Positions 47,481 through 59,036 of a stretch of DNA of 64,000 nucleotides are shown here, one piece after another (the first letter of the stretch is position 1; each line of letters starts with the position of its first letter). Below the pieces are notes generated by a model, which saw nothing but the letters and a program-made list of their open reading frames with translations, did not search any database and had not been told where the DNA came from. The stretch is from Blakeslea trispora. Its lineage: Eukaryota > Mucoromycota > Mucoromycetes > Mucorales > Choanephoraceae. The position numbers and the translations under genes were made by a program. The DNA is taken from NCBI GenBank assembly GCA_025331445.1, contig JAIWNE010000025.1:248001-312000 (forward strand). Direction: 5' to 3'.

Positions 47481-47711
47481 CTAAGCGAACTTGATTGAAG
47501 TAGAGACACTTTCGACCTTTTGCTTGGTTTCCTTGCATTTACAGATTTCCTCATCCTTCAAACCAGCCAGAGCTTGGTCAATATGCAGGCCACAACCTAT
47601 AGTCAGAGAATAGGATGAGACATTACGAGTCGACTATTAAAACTATCATATATGTGAATTACCAGCCCAGGTAAACTTGTTGCATTCGGGACAAGTAACT
47701 CTTCGGCACAT
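47481..47711 (-). CDS. 54-residue Cys-rich protein (putative zinc-binding)
   Basis: Two exons, 47663-47711 and 47481-47596, total 165 bases and 54 residues, joined by a 66-base GT-AG intron. It begins MCRRVTCPECNKFTWAG and continues CGLHIDQALAGLKDEEICKC, with a basic C-terminus ending in KFA. The pattern CPxC...TWAGCGxHIxxAL...CxC is one I recall from small uncharacterised proteins shared by fungi and plants. The Cys pairs plus His suggest a single metal site. The gene is too short to stand out as a long open frame, and it is recognisable only after splicing. It converges with PHB1, whose stop is 202 bases away. Function is unknown. Confidence 0.75.
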
Positions 47712-48520
47712 TAAATAAAATAAGGGATAAAGAGAACAAAAAGAGAGAAAATAAATTTAAAAAAAAAAAAGTCAAAATTAGATAACTGTCGATTAGAGGG
47801 AGGGGCTTAGGAGTGAAGCATGCAATCCTGAGAGTTTTGAATTTGAAAGTCAGGTTTTCGTCTTTTTTTTTTTCAGGACTGAAAGACCAGACATCATGGC
47901 TTAAAAATTGCATGAATATATTCATGTACAGCGCTAAACTATTCTGCTACTCTAGGCTCTGCTTGGTTTGAAGAGCTCATTATGCTTTTTAAGCCTGGCT
48001 ATTCCTCTAATGCTTGTTAAGTGAGATGTCTGTCCAAAAAGCAATAACTAAAATAGATGTGAGATTTTATGTCTATTGTACATTTGAGCTTTAGTCATGA
48101 AGCGTCTTGTGTCATATTTATTTGAATTTTTTGTCTATACAAGATGCCTAGAGAAAATCATAGCTTTGCCAACAACGATATTCAATTCCATCTATATCTT
48201 TACATTCAAAACAAAAAGTATTGATCAACCTTTGACTTTTAAAGTGCATGTCAAATAGATTCAAAAGCCGCTTCCCCTTCCCTTGGTTTCAACAAGATTG
48301 ACCATGTTCGTTATAATCCATCGGATAAGATTTGTGGGGGTATATAAATACCATACGACAAGTATGACAGCATGAATAGATATATTTGTGACAGGAAGCG
48401 ACCTTACTAAAAATGAAACTTTGTAAGTGAATTTAATTGGTTTAACAAAAACCCCCAAATTCAATAAAATATGCACTTTTTTCTATTTTTCATTTTTACT
48501 CAATTTCTGTTTTTTCCAGC
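47712..48520. other. intergenic, no gene seen
   Basis: AT-rich spacer shared by the divergent promoters of the Cys-rich protein and the cNMP/F-box gene. A TATA-like GTATATAAATAC near 48340 could serve the latter. A minus-strand frame at 47659-47925 is mostly low complexity. Confidence 0.55.
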
Positions 48521-51036
48521 ATGATTGATATACAAACAACTGAAGTACCACCATTTTGGTTTACTAATTCATCATCCACTTCTTCTTCTATCTCTTCCAT
48601 GGAAATAAGCGACGAGCATACAGTGCCACCAGAACTTTTACATTCACTCCGACAGCATTCGCTTTTTCAACGCACCAATAACGAACACTTCCTTGAAGAA
48701 ATTGCTTGTCACATGCACTTGAGAATATACAGTCCTAGAGATGTAATTATTGTTGAAGGAGAGCCTTCTAAAGCCATGTTCTTTCTATTGAAAGGCTCTG
48801 TCGATGTCTGCAGCGCTGATTTTGAACGCATTTATGCCACACTTCCAAAGGGCTCTTGCTTTGGTGAAATTGGCATCTTGTTTTCAATGCCACGAACAGC
48901 CACTGTAATTGCCAGTAGTAAATGTATAGTTGCGTTGTTGACTGCAGATGACGTGAACATGATTTTGCCTCAGTATCCCGAAGTCCAGAAAGTACTGTTG
49001 TTCGAAGCAGAAGAAAGATTGGCATTGCTAAATAAGAGCAGGAGTATGAATGGTGCAGAACGCATTAGCTATAAGCCATTGACAGAGCGCAACGTAGAAG
49101 AATTCGCAGGTGCTCGTAATTTATTACAAAAAGTAAGCTGAATGACGACAAAAATGGGGGAATAGACTAATTTGTTTTAGAGTCCTTATTTCAAGAACTG
49201 TCCCGAAGAATTTTTGCACTACATATCACTTAAAGTAGAACCCCGCCATTATGCTCCAAATGATCTGATATACAAAAGAGGAGATGAAGGCACTGACCTT
49301 TATTTCATTTTAAGTGGTAAGTTGACAGATTAAAAGTCATGCAGTCATGACTCATATCCGTGATATATCTAGGTACTGTTGAGTTAGTCGACCTAAACGA
49401 TACAAAAGACAATACACCTGTTGAGCGTTTATCTGCTGGCGATTACTTTGGCGATATCTCAGTTCTTTTAAATAAAGCAAGAGCAGCTGATGCTCGTGCT
49501 GTTACCGCAATCGAGCTCTACATTTTAAAAAAAAGCGATTTCATTCAAGCTATCCATCTTTTTCCAAACTTACAACAGCATTTTGAAGCAATGGCTGAAA
49601 GATCCCTAAGTGAACTAAAGACAAAAGTAACTAACAAGAAAAACAAAAGCATATACAGAACTATACGACTAATTTAAGCCATATAGGCCCCTCTTTTATT
49701 TGACAATGAGATAGCCAAAGCAGACATATTTGTTGCTGATCATACCTCAAAAATTAAGCCTAGCTCAGTATGTAGCACAACAAGTGATCAAGATCCTACA
49801 TTACTGCCGCAAACAGCTGCTAGCACTCTTAGAGGAAACGAGACAAGAAAGCGTAGAAGTAGTGTTGCCATTTGGTCTGATCCTTATCTAGTAGCACTCG
49901 CCAACCGCAATTTGAAGCAGGCTGATGCTGAACAGCAATCCAAGCTTAATGAGAGCACAACAGCTATGAAAACAAGCAAATCTTCTGATTTCTTTGGCGA
50001 TGGGCGCTTGATGTTGTTTAATGAAGAGATCCTAGGCTTGATTGTGGAGAATCTGGATTTCTTGTCTATCGTTCAGTTTGCTGCTGTATCTAAACGCTGT
50101 CGTCACTTTGTGGAAAATAGTGAAAAAGTCTTTCAAAAGGTCAATCTGGGCCCTTTCAATAAGTGTATAACTGATGAAATAACTGAATCCATTATATCAA
50201 TGATCAATGGTCGTGCCAAACAAATTAGCTTATCACAATGCTTTTATATAACTGATGCTGGATTCAAGCGATTAGTCGAGAGCTTGCCTTTATTAGAGGC
50301 TATCGACCTGAACTCATGCTGGCTTCTGACAGATAGAAGTATGGCTGCCTTAGCAGCATCTTGCCCGCGCTTAGTACAATTGGATCTGTCTAACTGTCGA
50401 AAGATTAGCGACAATGGCATCTTTCAATTGTTAGACGGCAAAGAGTCACGTGATCAGCCTCAGCTAGAACATCTTTCTCTTTCCTATTGTAAGAAACTAT
50501 CTGACTTGACCATGAGTCACCTGGCCGCATTTTGTTCTCAATCACTTGTATCCTTGAATATTCAGCGATGTACTCGAATCACTGATCAAGGATTTGGCAA
50601 ATGGGCTGAAACAAGCTTTCCTCGACTTGCTACACTTAATCTTACGGACTGTAGTTTTCTGACTGATCAAGCCATTGCTTATCTGGTGACCGCCGCTCCT
50701 CACCTCAGAAGTCTGTCCTTAAGTTTCTGCTGTGCCTTATCAGATAGTGCTATTGAAGGTCTCATTGCTTTATCCGAGTTGCAAGATTTAGATGCTAGTT
50801 TCTGTGGTGCAGCTGTGTCTGATGTCTCAATCCGGTCTCTTTTAAATTCTAATGTATTGGAGCAGATTCGCTGTCTCAACTTGAGAGGATGTGTTCGAAT
50901 CACGGATATGTGTATAAAATCGATTTTAGAGCTGGCTAAATTAAACACATTGAATATTAGTCAATGTCCTGGTATAAGTCTTAATGCAAAGCAAGCAATT
51001 AAGACCTCTGGAATTGTAAATAACTTGGTTGCTTAA
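48521..51036 (+). CDS. fusion protein: two cyclic-nucleotide-binding domains, F-box and leucine-rich repeats
   Basis: Four exons, 48521-49132, 49181-49316, 49373-49609 and 49715-51036, total 2307 bases and 768 residues. The first cNMP domain (about residues 50-165) has FGEIGILFSMPRTATV, with the Glu and Arg that contact cyclic nucleotide phosphate/ribose. The second (about 205-320) has FGDISVLLNKARAAD, where Glu is replaced by Asp. A Lys/Ser-rich linker leads to an F-box (FNEEILGLIVENLDFLSIVQFAAVSKRCRHF, about 410-440) and about ten LRRs of the AMN1/FBXL type. F-box proteins recruit substrates to SCF ubiquitin ligases. The last intron uses a weak donor (GTGAAC at 49610); a stronger donor nearby does not keep the frame. 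If that intron is wrong there would be two adjacent genes. Confidence 0.85.
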
Positions 51037-51874
51037 CACATTATTTAATCTACAGAGAGAATGAACGAGCCTATTGTATTCGCAAACTGATTTCTTTAAA
51101 TAAATGAACATGATTAACTGTAAGAAAGTATGTGAATGAGTCGTTTGTCATAAGACATCTTGTCAGCAATTATATCTTCTTCATGAAGGCTGTCACGAAA
51201 TTAAATTCTAAAATAGTTTTGGTTGTTTGGATTATTTCCTGCACTGCTAATCAGGTGCAAAAGTGTAAAACATAGTCTAGGTATGTGTGGCTTGTGTCTT
51301 TACCTCAAACCCGAAAGCTTTTTTTGAAGTAGGTAAAGGAGTATTTTTGACTTATTTCCACCAAACAAGTGAACAAGATTTTACACCCTATGGTGATATA
51401 TTTCTTCGCAAATATTCTTTTTGGCCAAAGAATCATAGCGCATGAAATACTGCGCTTTAACAGGGCAATACTTGCTAAACATTGATGCTTTACAATTCAC
51501 AAATTACTGCTTAGCAATTAACTGAGCATTACTCTTGGGCCTCATTCCCTTACGCCAAAACCACAAAATTCATTAATACAGTAGACAGTGCCAAGACATT
51601 TTTTGGTTCTAACAGCAATGCCCTTTATAATTTTCTTATTGCTTTTATCTAAAGCTCATTGTGTATCAACGTTGCAAGATAGTATTTCATAAAAAGCCAA
51701 TACACTCATAACATTTATACAGAGTAAAACCATAATATTCCTGAAAAGATGATTTAAATTATATTTAAAGATAATTTGAGTTTAGAGGCATGTTATGTTG
51801 CTTTCGCTTAAATGGTGATATATACATGCTGCCTTGAATAAATATACAGAGAAATTCTTGCCTAATCATTATAG
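51037..51874. other. intergenic, no gene seen
   Basis: Spacer between convergent genes, AT-rich. Nothing recognised on either strand. Confidence 0.6.
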
Positions 51875-54800
51875 CTAATAAGACTTGATGGAGCTATCTG
51901 ATTCGCGTCGTTGAGCTCTGTCATAACCAAAATGAAACTGCTGTTGTTGTTGACGTTGTATAAATTTAGCAGCCTTTGAAGTTTCCTTAGGCTTCTTAGA
52001 GGCCATCACTAATTCGCTGTTTGATTTGTTGGCAAATAAATCCCAAATGTAAATGGTAACAACCTTGATCAGATCGATAATCAAAAAGGTGACAAGGGAG
52101 ATTGCAATAATAATCAGTCCTCGAGGCCAGCCAATGCCAGCAATGCTAGGGTCGGCACCGAAGGCTCCATATACAGACAAAACAAGAGCAATCACTTGAG
52201 TACCAAGTACAATTATAGTAAACATCATAGAAGGAACACTTGTCCAGCAGAAAGAATTGGTTCTTGTAGAAAAGATAACAAAATGAGGGGCTATTGTACA
52301 CAGATTAGTAAAGAAGAATGCAATTACTTGTTCAAACTTACCTGAAGAAATGTGAAGATACATGATAGTTGAAAGTTCACCTGGTGTGACATGAAGCACA
52401 TCACGGAATATATAAAAATGGGCAAAAGAGAAGCCAGACAAAACAACAGCCAGTACACAGGAAAGAACAATCAGTAGACGAAGACGCCACATATTGGGCG
52501 AGTTGGAAATGCTAACATTATCAACTGCCATGATCAAAGTGGCAGCGTCATTAAGTAGCGAGATGAGGATTAAAAAGACGGGAGGCATCTTCCAGTCCTC
52601 AGCTAGAGTAATGACAAAGAAGAAAATCAAGAAGTGGATAGTAGAGGTAATCCTATAAAGAGCATAAGATTGTAATCGCTGGAAAATGATTCGGGAGATC
52701 TTGATACCATCCACAATGGCTGAAAGTCCTGGTTCTAATAAAACAATATCTGAAGCAGAGCGAGCAGCGTCCGTTGCGCCTGCTACTGCGATACCAACAT
52801 TAGCCTTCTTTAAGGCAGGAGCATCATTGACACCATCACCCGTCATAGCAATAAAGTAGCCTCTTTCTTGCAATAGCTCAACAACACGGTATTTATGCTC
52901 TAACAGAGAATGAGCAAGATAAGCCAATATGAACTATCTTTTTTTCTTCTTCTTTTATAGCTTACCAGGCACAACGCGAGCAAAACCATCCGAGTACAAG
53001 CAAGCATCAGAAATTTCTTTTTCAGATTTGCTAGGATCAATCAATTCATCTACCTCCAAAATGTTTTTGCCCATACCAAGTCGACCTGCTACTTCCTTTG
53101 CAATGATGCCTTGATCACCAGTAATCATCTTAACAGAAATACCATATTGTTGGCACTCGGCCAAGGTAGCAGCCGAATCATCTCTTGGAGGATCAATCAG
53201 ACTCAGCAGACCCACCAATTCCCATTGATTTAGGCCATTGACAGTACGAGCAACACCCAATGATCTCAAGCCACGAGAAGCAAAAGATTGTATTGTCTCT
53301 TCAGCTTTTGCATCCCCACCTACAAGATTCAAGATAACTTGAGGCGCACCTTTAGCAACGCGAAACTTGCTTTCAGTAGCCAATTCCTGGATGGTGGCTT
53401 CAGCGGTCTTGTCTGAAGGATTAAAAGGTTTAAAAGAAATGACCTTATAACCTTGTACTGAGTGACTTCCGTCATTGCTAATGAGTGGATGGTTTTTTTC
53501 GGCAGCGCTACGAACAGCAAATTCAATAGGGTCATCTGTAGCTACTTCGGCAGCCAGATATGAATACAATAGAATATCTTCCTTGCTATAGTCTCCAGCA
53601 AGGTAGGGATCGTCAAAAGTGAGCTCGTTCTTTGTAAGTGTTCCAGTTTTGTCACTGCATAGAATTGATACTGAGGCAAATTCCTCTACAGCTGTCAAAC
53701 GCTTGACAATCACTTGTCGCTTAGCCAATTGCTTTGCACCGATAGCCATTGTCACTGACATCACAGTAGGTAAGCCTACAGGAATACTAAAATTGAAAGT
53801 CAGTCAAATCTAAAAATAAATTCGGTTTAACAATAATAGATCATACGCTGCAATCGTCAAGACAACCATTTCTTTCAAAGCAGACAATACTTGAGCTTCA
53901 GTAACAGTACCCGTTTGGATACGCTCCTCAATCAATTCATGTGCAAATATGACAAGCACTAAGATAACAGATAAAATAATCAAGAAGTTACCAATGTAAT
54001 TGATGACTTTCTGAAATCGTCCTGATCCAGTCGTGACAGAGATGAGGCTGGCTGTTTTACCGATAAAAGTATCTGGGCCTGTACGAACTACAATTGCTTG
54101 TTGCTGGCCTTGCTTAACTACGCAAGAGCTAAACACAAGATTTCCGGGCTTCTTTTTGGATGGTAGTGATTCGCCTGTTAAGGCACTTTGATCTATCTGA
54201 ATATCCGTCTCAATAGCTTCACCAGAAGCACCGATACCCAACAAACGAGCGTCGGCGGGAACGATATCACCCAATCTAAGGACAATAATGTCGCCAACAA
54301 CGAGATCAGCAGAATTGACTTCAACAAGCTTTCCATTTCTCCAGCATTTGCTATGCAAAGCAAGGCTGTTTTTAAGTGATGCGATGGACGTTTCTGCTCT
54401 GGCTTCTTCGATATAACCAATAACTGCATTAATGATCAACATGCCCAAAATGATTCCAAAATCCAACCAGTCAAAAGTGATGGCAGTCAAGATCAACGAT
54501 AGGATCATTAAATAAGAAATAGCACCCGTAACTTGAAATAAAAAGATCGGATTAGGCAACTCTCTATATTAAAATAACAAAAGTCGAACTCACAGAAAGA
54601 AAGAAAATGTAGTAGTTTGTTTCTTTTTTTTTCAATCAACTCATTTCTGCCAAAACGTTGCATTCTTTCTTGAACTTCAGTATCAGTCAGCCCTTGAGTA
54701 GGCTTTGTCTGAAGGTATGGTTCAAGATCAGCAGGAACGTCGTCCATTATGTTTTGTTGCGATTGCTTTTCATTTAAGGTGTGGTTGTTATTTGCATTCG

Positions 54801-54879
54801 TTAAAGGTACTGCTTCTTCTCTACTATGAACATATTGACTAGCTATGTCATCGTTCTCAGCTAACTTTCGATAGCTCAT
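51875..54879 (-). CDS. PMA1: plasma-membrane H+-ATPase (P-type IIIA)
   Basis: Five exons, 54594-54879, 53847-54531, 52966-53786, 52342-52899 and 51875-52290, total 2766 bases and 921 residues (yeast Pma1 is 918). It pumps protons out of the cell and energises nutrient uptake. Motifs in order: actuator DQSALTGESLP, phosphorylation site CSDKTGTLT (Asp369), the KGAP nucleotide-binding segment, MITGDQ, and the hinge TGDGVNDAPALKKA; about ten membrane helices. The fourth intron (52291-52341, 51 bases) is read-through-compatible and easily missed. Removing it gives the expected SAPHFVIFSTRT membrane segment. The first intron (54532-54593) likewise hides in-frame-looking sequence. A Gln-rich, phosphorylatable tail ends the protein. 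Confidence 0.95.
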
Positions 54880-55339
54880 GTTGCAAGGAAAACTATGCAG
54901 AAGAAAAAGTAAAGAAAACAAGAAAAAAAGGAGAAAAGCAATCCTTATGATTAAGCTTAATTAGGCAAGTACAAGCTATATTAAGTTTTGCTGTGACTTT
55001 TACAAAATGAGGCTCAGGGCAAGTGAATTTGGCTTAAAATAAGTCCAAAAAAAAAACTAATGTCATAGGCAGCATATGTTAACTTGTCGGAGAACTTGTC
55101 AAGTTTTGTCTTGTAAAAGGTGATTATCAGCGACTTGTATAGAAGGCTCAGTGATGCCTATATAGATGCACTACTTCTTTCCTTCGCTCTCCCCCTTTTC
55201 TTTGTATAAATATATATTTCTTTTTTTTGCTTATGACAATTGGGCTTAGACATAAACACCAAAGAGAATATTTAGTAGATTTCTGATGAATCTATAGACG
55301 GCTTAGATATATGTAAAGTCAGACAGTGCCAGGGAGATT
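54880..55339. other. PMA1 promoter region
   Basis: 460 bases between the H+-ATPase start and the left end of element copy 2. A C/T-rich stretch followed by a TATAAATATATATTTC segment lies at about 55205. No gene seen. Confidence 0.5.
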
Positions 55340-55994
55340 ACTTCGCCGGTAATAAGCAATACGATTGGACATTATTAGCCAATAAAAGTGATTATTGTCG
55401 TCGCTCATTCAAGCTTTTGCACAATGTTTTTTGATGAGTGGGCTCATAAAGAACGTTACTAAAAATTACAAAATCTTCAAAACCCTCTCTCTTTTCTACC
55501 AAAGAGATTCAACAAGAAAACTCCAGTGATTGCAAGCTTATTCAACTACAAATAAGAAGCGAAAGCGAATCAGAAAATCAAGCTAGTGAAGTAAACTTCG
55601 TCTCAGAGACGAAGCCAGTAACGCTCTGCAATCCTTACAAGAGCTGGATTTCGTTTAAGGAACATTATTAGAGGAGTCAATGAAAGACATGCTCTCGAGT
55701 AACATCGTTTTGGATGAGCATTTTGAGAACCTTTTGACAAGCATGTCAGAATGAAGAAAGTCCTTCTGAAAACGAAAAAATACCCCCTTTATGGAATTAA
55801 GTTTGTAATATGATTTTTTTGGGTAAAAATCATCAGCAATATACGTTTTGAGGCATATGAATAAGTGTCGAAAGTTTCACATATATCTCTATGAAATAAC
55901 TTACTTCCTGCTATAAATTAAAGGAAATTTGTTTCTGTTTGAGAAAGGAGGCCACAAGAAGTATCAAGATCAAACTTGGTTGTTGTTGTTTGTC

Positions 55995-56015
55995 TATATA
56001 AATCAAGCGCTTGAT
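55995..56015 (+). promoter_or_regulatory. TATA box and 14-bp palindrome in element leader (copy 2)
   Basis: Same TATATAAA plus ATCAAGCGCTTGAT arrangement as copy 1; the palindrome is at 56002-56015. Confidence 0.5.
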
Positions 56016-56099
56016 CCCATTGTTCTTTCAAAAGCTTAGCTTTCTTAAAGAAAGAAAACTGTCCACCTTAGAAGGCTTCATGCTATTGCTTTCCCAGCA

Positions 56100-58547
56100 G
56101 TGTATTTGATAGTTTTTTGCAAAGAAGCAATGAGATCCCCATTAGAGGAATCAGCCATAGCCAAACAAGTATCTGTAGAAACTGCTTTGCCATCATCGCC
56201 TGATGGTTACTCCAGTATTGAAAAAGTAAATGTGATTGAAGAAGAAGACGCTTCAAGAAATGGTAGCCATGATGTTAGTAGAAGGCGTATATTTGAAATG
56301 AAGGGTCTAATAAAAAGCTCGTTACTTGCAGACGACGATCTCACTCGTGAATCCTTGATGGATAAACGCGCTGATCTTGCAGAGCATGAGATTAATGTAT
56401 GCTTACTTATTATTATAAGGCTCAAACCATATATCCCATCAAAAACTAACTATAAATCTATTGGCCACCAGCTTCCATTTATCATCCTTGCAAACGATCT
56501 TCCCCGCTGTGCCGGTTATGCTAGATTTGATCGCAAGTTGTGTTATATGTCCACTGCCAGCTTGAAAGCTTTCCAGATGAATGCAGAGTCACTCTACTCT
56601 TTATATTGTAATCATGATCAACAAGCTTCTTTAAACATGATGGCGCACTATTCCAACACGCAACTGATGTCTACAATCACAAGGACGCTGTGCTTAATTC
56701 CTTTTTTCGACATGGCAAGCATTCAAGCAGCATGCAAACGAAAAAAGTTGACAATCGCACACAATATCGCTATTCTGCCCGTATTACAGCATGTAAGGTT
56801 ATTAGGTACAAAGACGAACAAGCCCAAGGAGACAACAGCTTCTTTAAGAAAACAGCCTTACACCAGCAATCTTTCAAAATCAACATGGCAGCAAATCCTG
56901 TTGCTAACGAAAAAAAAAACAAAAATGTTCTCAAAAATGAAATTGCTGCCTTGCAAAAAGAAGTGAATGATTTGTCTAACGACTTGAAGCAAACCTACAA
57001 GACATACAATGATGGTAGCTTTGGTATTCAAATCAAATTAGCTAAGCGGTATCGTAAAAATTTATTCTCTCAATTTGCTGCTGCTCAATCAAGCACTTTT
57101 GCAACTCAAGCTCTATCGATTGAGTAATCTAGGCCATCTACTCCTTCTGAGAAAACTAAAGCCGGTCTTTGTGGCTGTTTGCCAGACATCTTTGACATCA
57201 TTTGCAACGCAATCAACAGACTCAGGGGTACTCAATTTGGCCAGCAAGGGGATCCGACGACTATATCAAGCGCGCCGCAAAAGAAAGCTTTAGATGGCAT
57301 TCGAAAGGAGATATCTTAGCTCATTGGATTACTCAAAGAACAAAGATAAGAGAGTTATGTAGCTGTGGAAGAATGCAAGCGCAAGTTGTCTGATCGAAGA
57401 TTTAGCCTGTATATTCAACGTAGAGCTGTTACCATGCCTAAAAAAGACAAAGGAAAGCAGAAGATTGGAAAGACTTTGAGACACATCCAAAAGGTTGGTA
57501 CCAGTGAACGGGATACTATATTCAAGTCTGAAGATGCAAAGTTTAATCTAGATCCTCTACGAGTCTCTCAAAATTTCACTCTTTCTGGCACGGACAATGG
57601 CACTGTAAAAATGTCAGAATCAGTACCTGTTTCACTTGAACGATATGTCTACCACTTGAAGCTCCACAACCATTTCGCTGCTTTGACTAAGTAAATTGAA
57701 CCTGAATTCCAACCACTGTCTGAATCGGGTGAAGATGTTGATTTTGCAAGCAGAAACTTTCATTACAGACACGAGTTGGCGTTGTTAATAAAAAAAGAAC
57801 ACAAGTCGCTGAAGCAGAAGCAGCATTGTCAAGCCAAATTTCACTACTGTCAAGAACGAAGAAGATGTTTGGAATGCATACAGATGTTTACAAGATAACA
57901 AGAATGTAGTGAGAAGCTTCTACCAGAACACCAGGATGAAGAAGGGTGATATGAAAAGAGAAGTGTCTATGAGGAAGCTAAAAGGCCGCGTGTGTGCTCG
58001 AAAACGTGTTTGGTTGAACCCTAAAGTAAAAGCAGTCAAAGATCGAAAAGGCAAGAAGAAAGTAAAACCTCAGTCATCTCAGAAGCAGTTGGTTATTATG
58101 ATTGGTGATAGAGGTATGGGTGTTGGCTCCAAAATCAAGCGGCACTTGCGCTATGGTGGAACTTGGAAACAGGATAACCATGCCCGCTATACAACAGTCA
58201 GCATTACCAACGAAAACAACACGCCATAAACCTGTGTATATTGCTTTCACAAACTTCAACATCCAAAGCAGCTCATACAAGTGAAAAGCAAAACAGTATA
58301 TAGAAACATGAAAAGCGTATTCCACTGCTTGAACCCTGAATGCCCTTCTGTCAGAAATGGTCGTGGGGTAAGTGGCCGTGACAAATTGTATGCGCTTACT
58401 ATTGCCATTTCCCGAATTACAGCTTTGTTGTTCCAACAAACTATTTCTGCTTTCTCTCGAACCATCAGTCACTTTAACACTGAACTGCTCAACAAAACTG
58501 CATCCTTTTGTACAAGAAGTAATGTATTGGTTGCGCGCGAAGCGTAA
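56100..58547 (+). pseudogene. Fanzor/TnpB-like nuclease, degraded (copy 2)
   Basis: The N-terminal frames match copy 1, and here the A-run near 56920 keeps the reading frame (56690-57127), unlike copy 1. Downstream the coding signal is broken by stops: after ...TQALSIE at about 57125, within the segment at about 57317 and 57352, after FAALTK at about 57692, and right before the zinc ribbon (TAA at 58227-58229). The 3' part retains the basic region, the GDRGMG motif, both zinc-ribbon Cys pairs and the RDKLYALTIAIS motif. There is no uninterrupted frame across the nuclease domain, so no functional protein is expected. The final stop is at the same place as in copy 1. Confidence 0.8.
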
Positions 58548-58632
58548 TGAGCAAGGCTGTAAGTGTTACATAAACTTTATCTGTCTTACAGTACTAAGTT
58601 TTTTTTTCTCTCTTCTCAGATATGACAGCCGA

Positions 58633-59036
58633 GCCCAGTCTTCAAGATAAAGCATAATGTTCTTCGTGAAGCTTCTTGCTATTGTTTCTATCACCGCACA
58701 TAATCTTATTCAGTCGATAGGAAAAACCCTCAAAAAAGGGATTCAAAACCAATACGAATGCACTAATTGGATTAGAGTACTCTTGACTGTTATCAGCATG
58801 AGCTCAAAATGTACTTTGCTTTGCGTGCGTGTACGGACAATAACAGATAAGTAAGGCAAAGATGATGTAAGTAGTGTTACTAATAACAGTATTGCAATGA
58901 TTAGAGTTTGCATCTCTGAATACCGCCACTACAAGTAGCTCTCAAAAAATAAAATCAATGATGATACAAGGTTTTCTTTATGTTGAGAGTATTAAATGTT
59001 TTATTTAAAAAAAAGGATTAAATTATTTTATGGCAG
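58633..59036. other. intergenic, no gene seen
   Basis: Spacer between element copy 2 and the ABC transporter stop. Contains a short frame (58657-58854) that is not protein-like. Confidence 0.55.

Larger units (their letters stand above)
55340..58632 (+). mobile_element. Fanzor/TnpB-like element, copy 2
   Basis: About 3.3 kb, same orientation as copy 1, inserted between the H+-ATPase and ABC-transporter genes. The leader contains a block (about 55690-55800) with a TTTTGACA-AGCA-TGTCAGAA near-hairpin. Copy 1 has lost this block, but the remnant at 3.5 kb keeps it. From about 55826 to 57076 it appears identical to copy 1 except for one A in a homopolymer. After that it is diverged, identical again at about 57935-58209, then diverged to the end. 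The left limit is approximate because homology fades at about 55340-55350. No terminal inverted repeat or target duplication was found. Confidence 0.75.

Noticed and set aside
54532..54593. apparent extra coding (ELPNPIFLFQ) at the second H+-ATPase exon
   Set aside because: Treating it as intron (GTGAGT to CAAG) restores the family wording FLSFFTGAISYLM and the correct frame.
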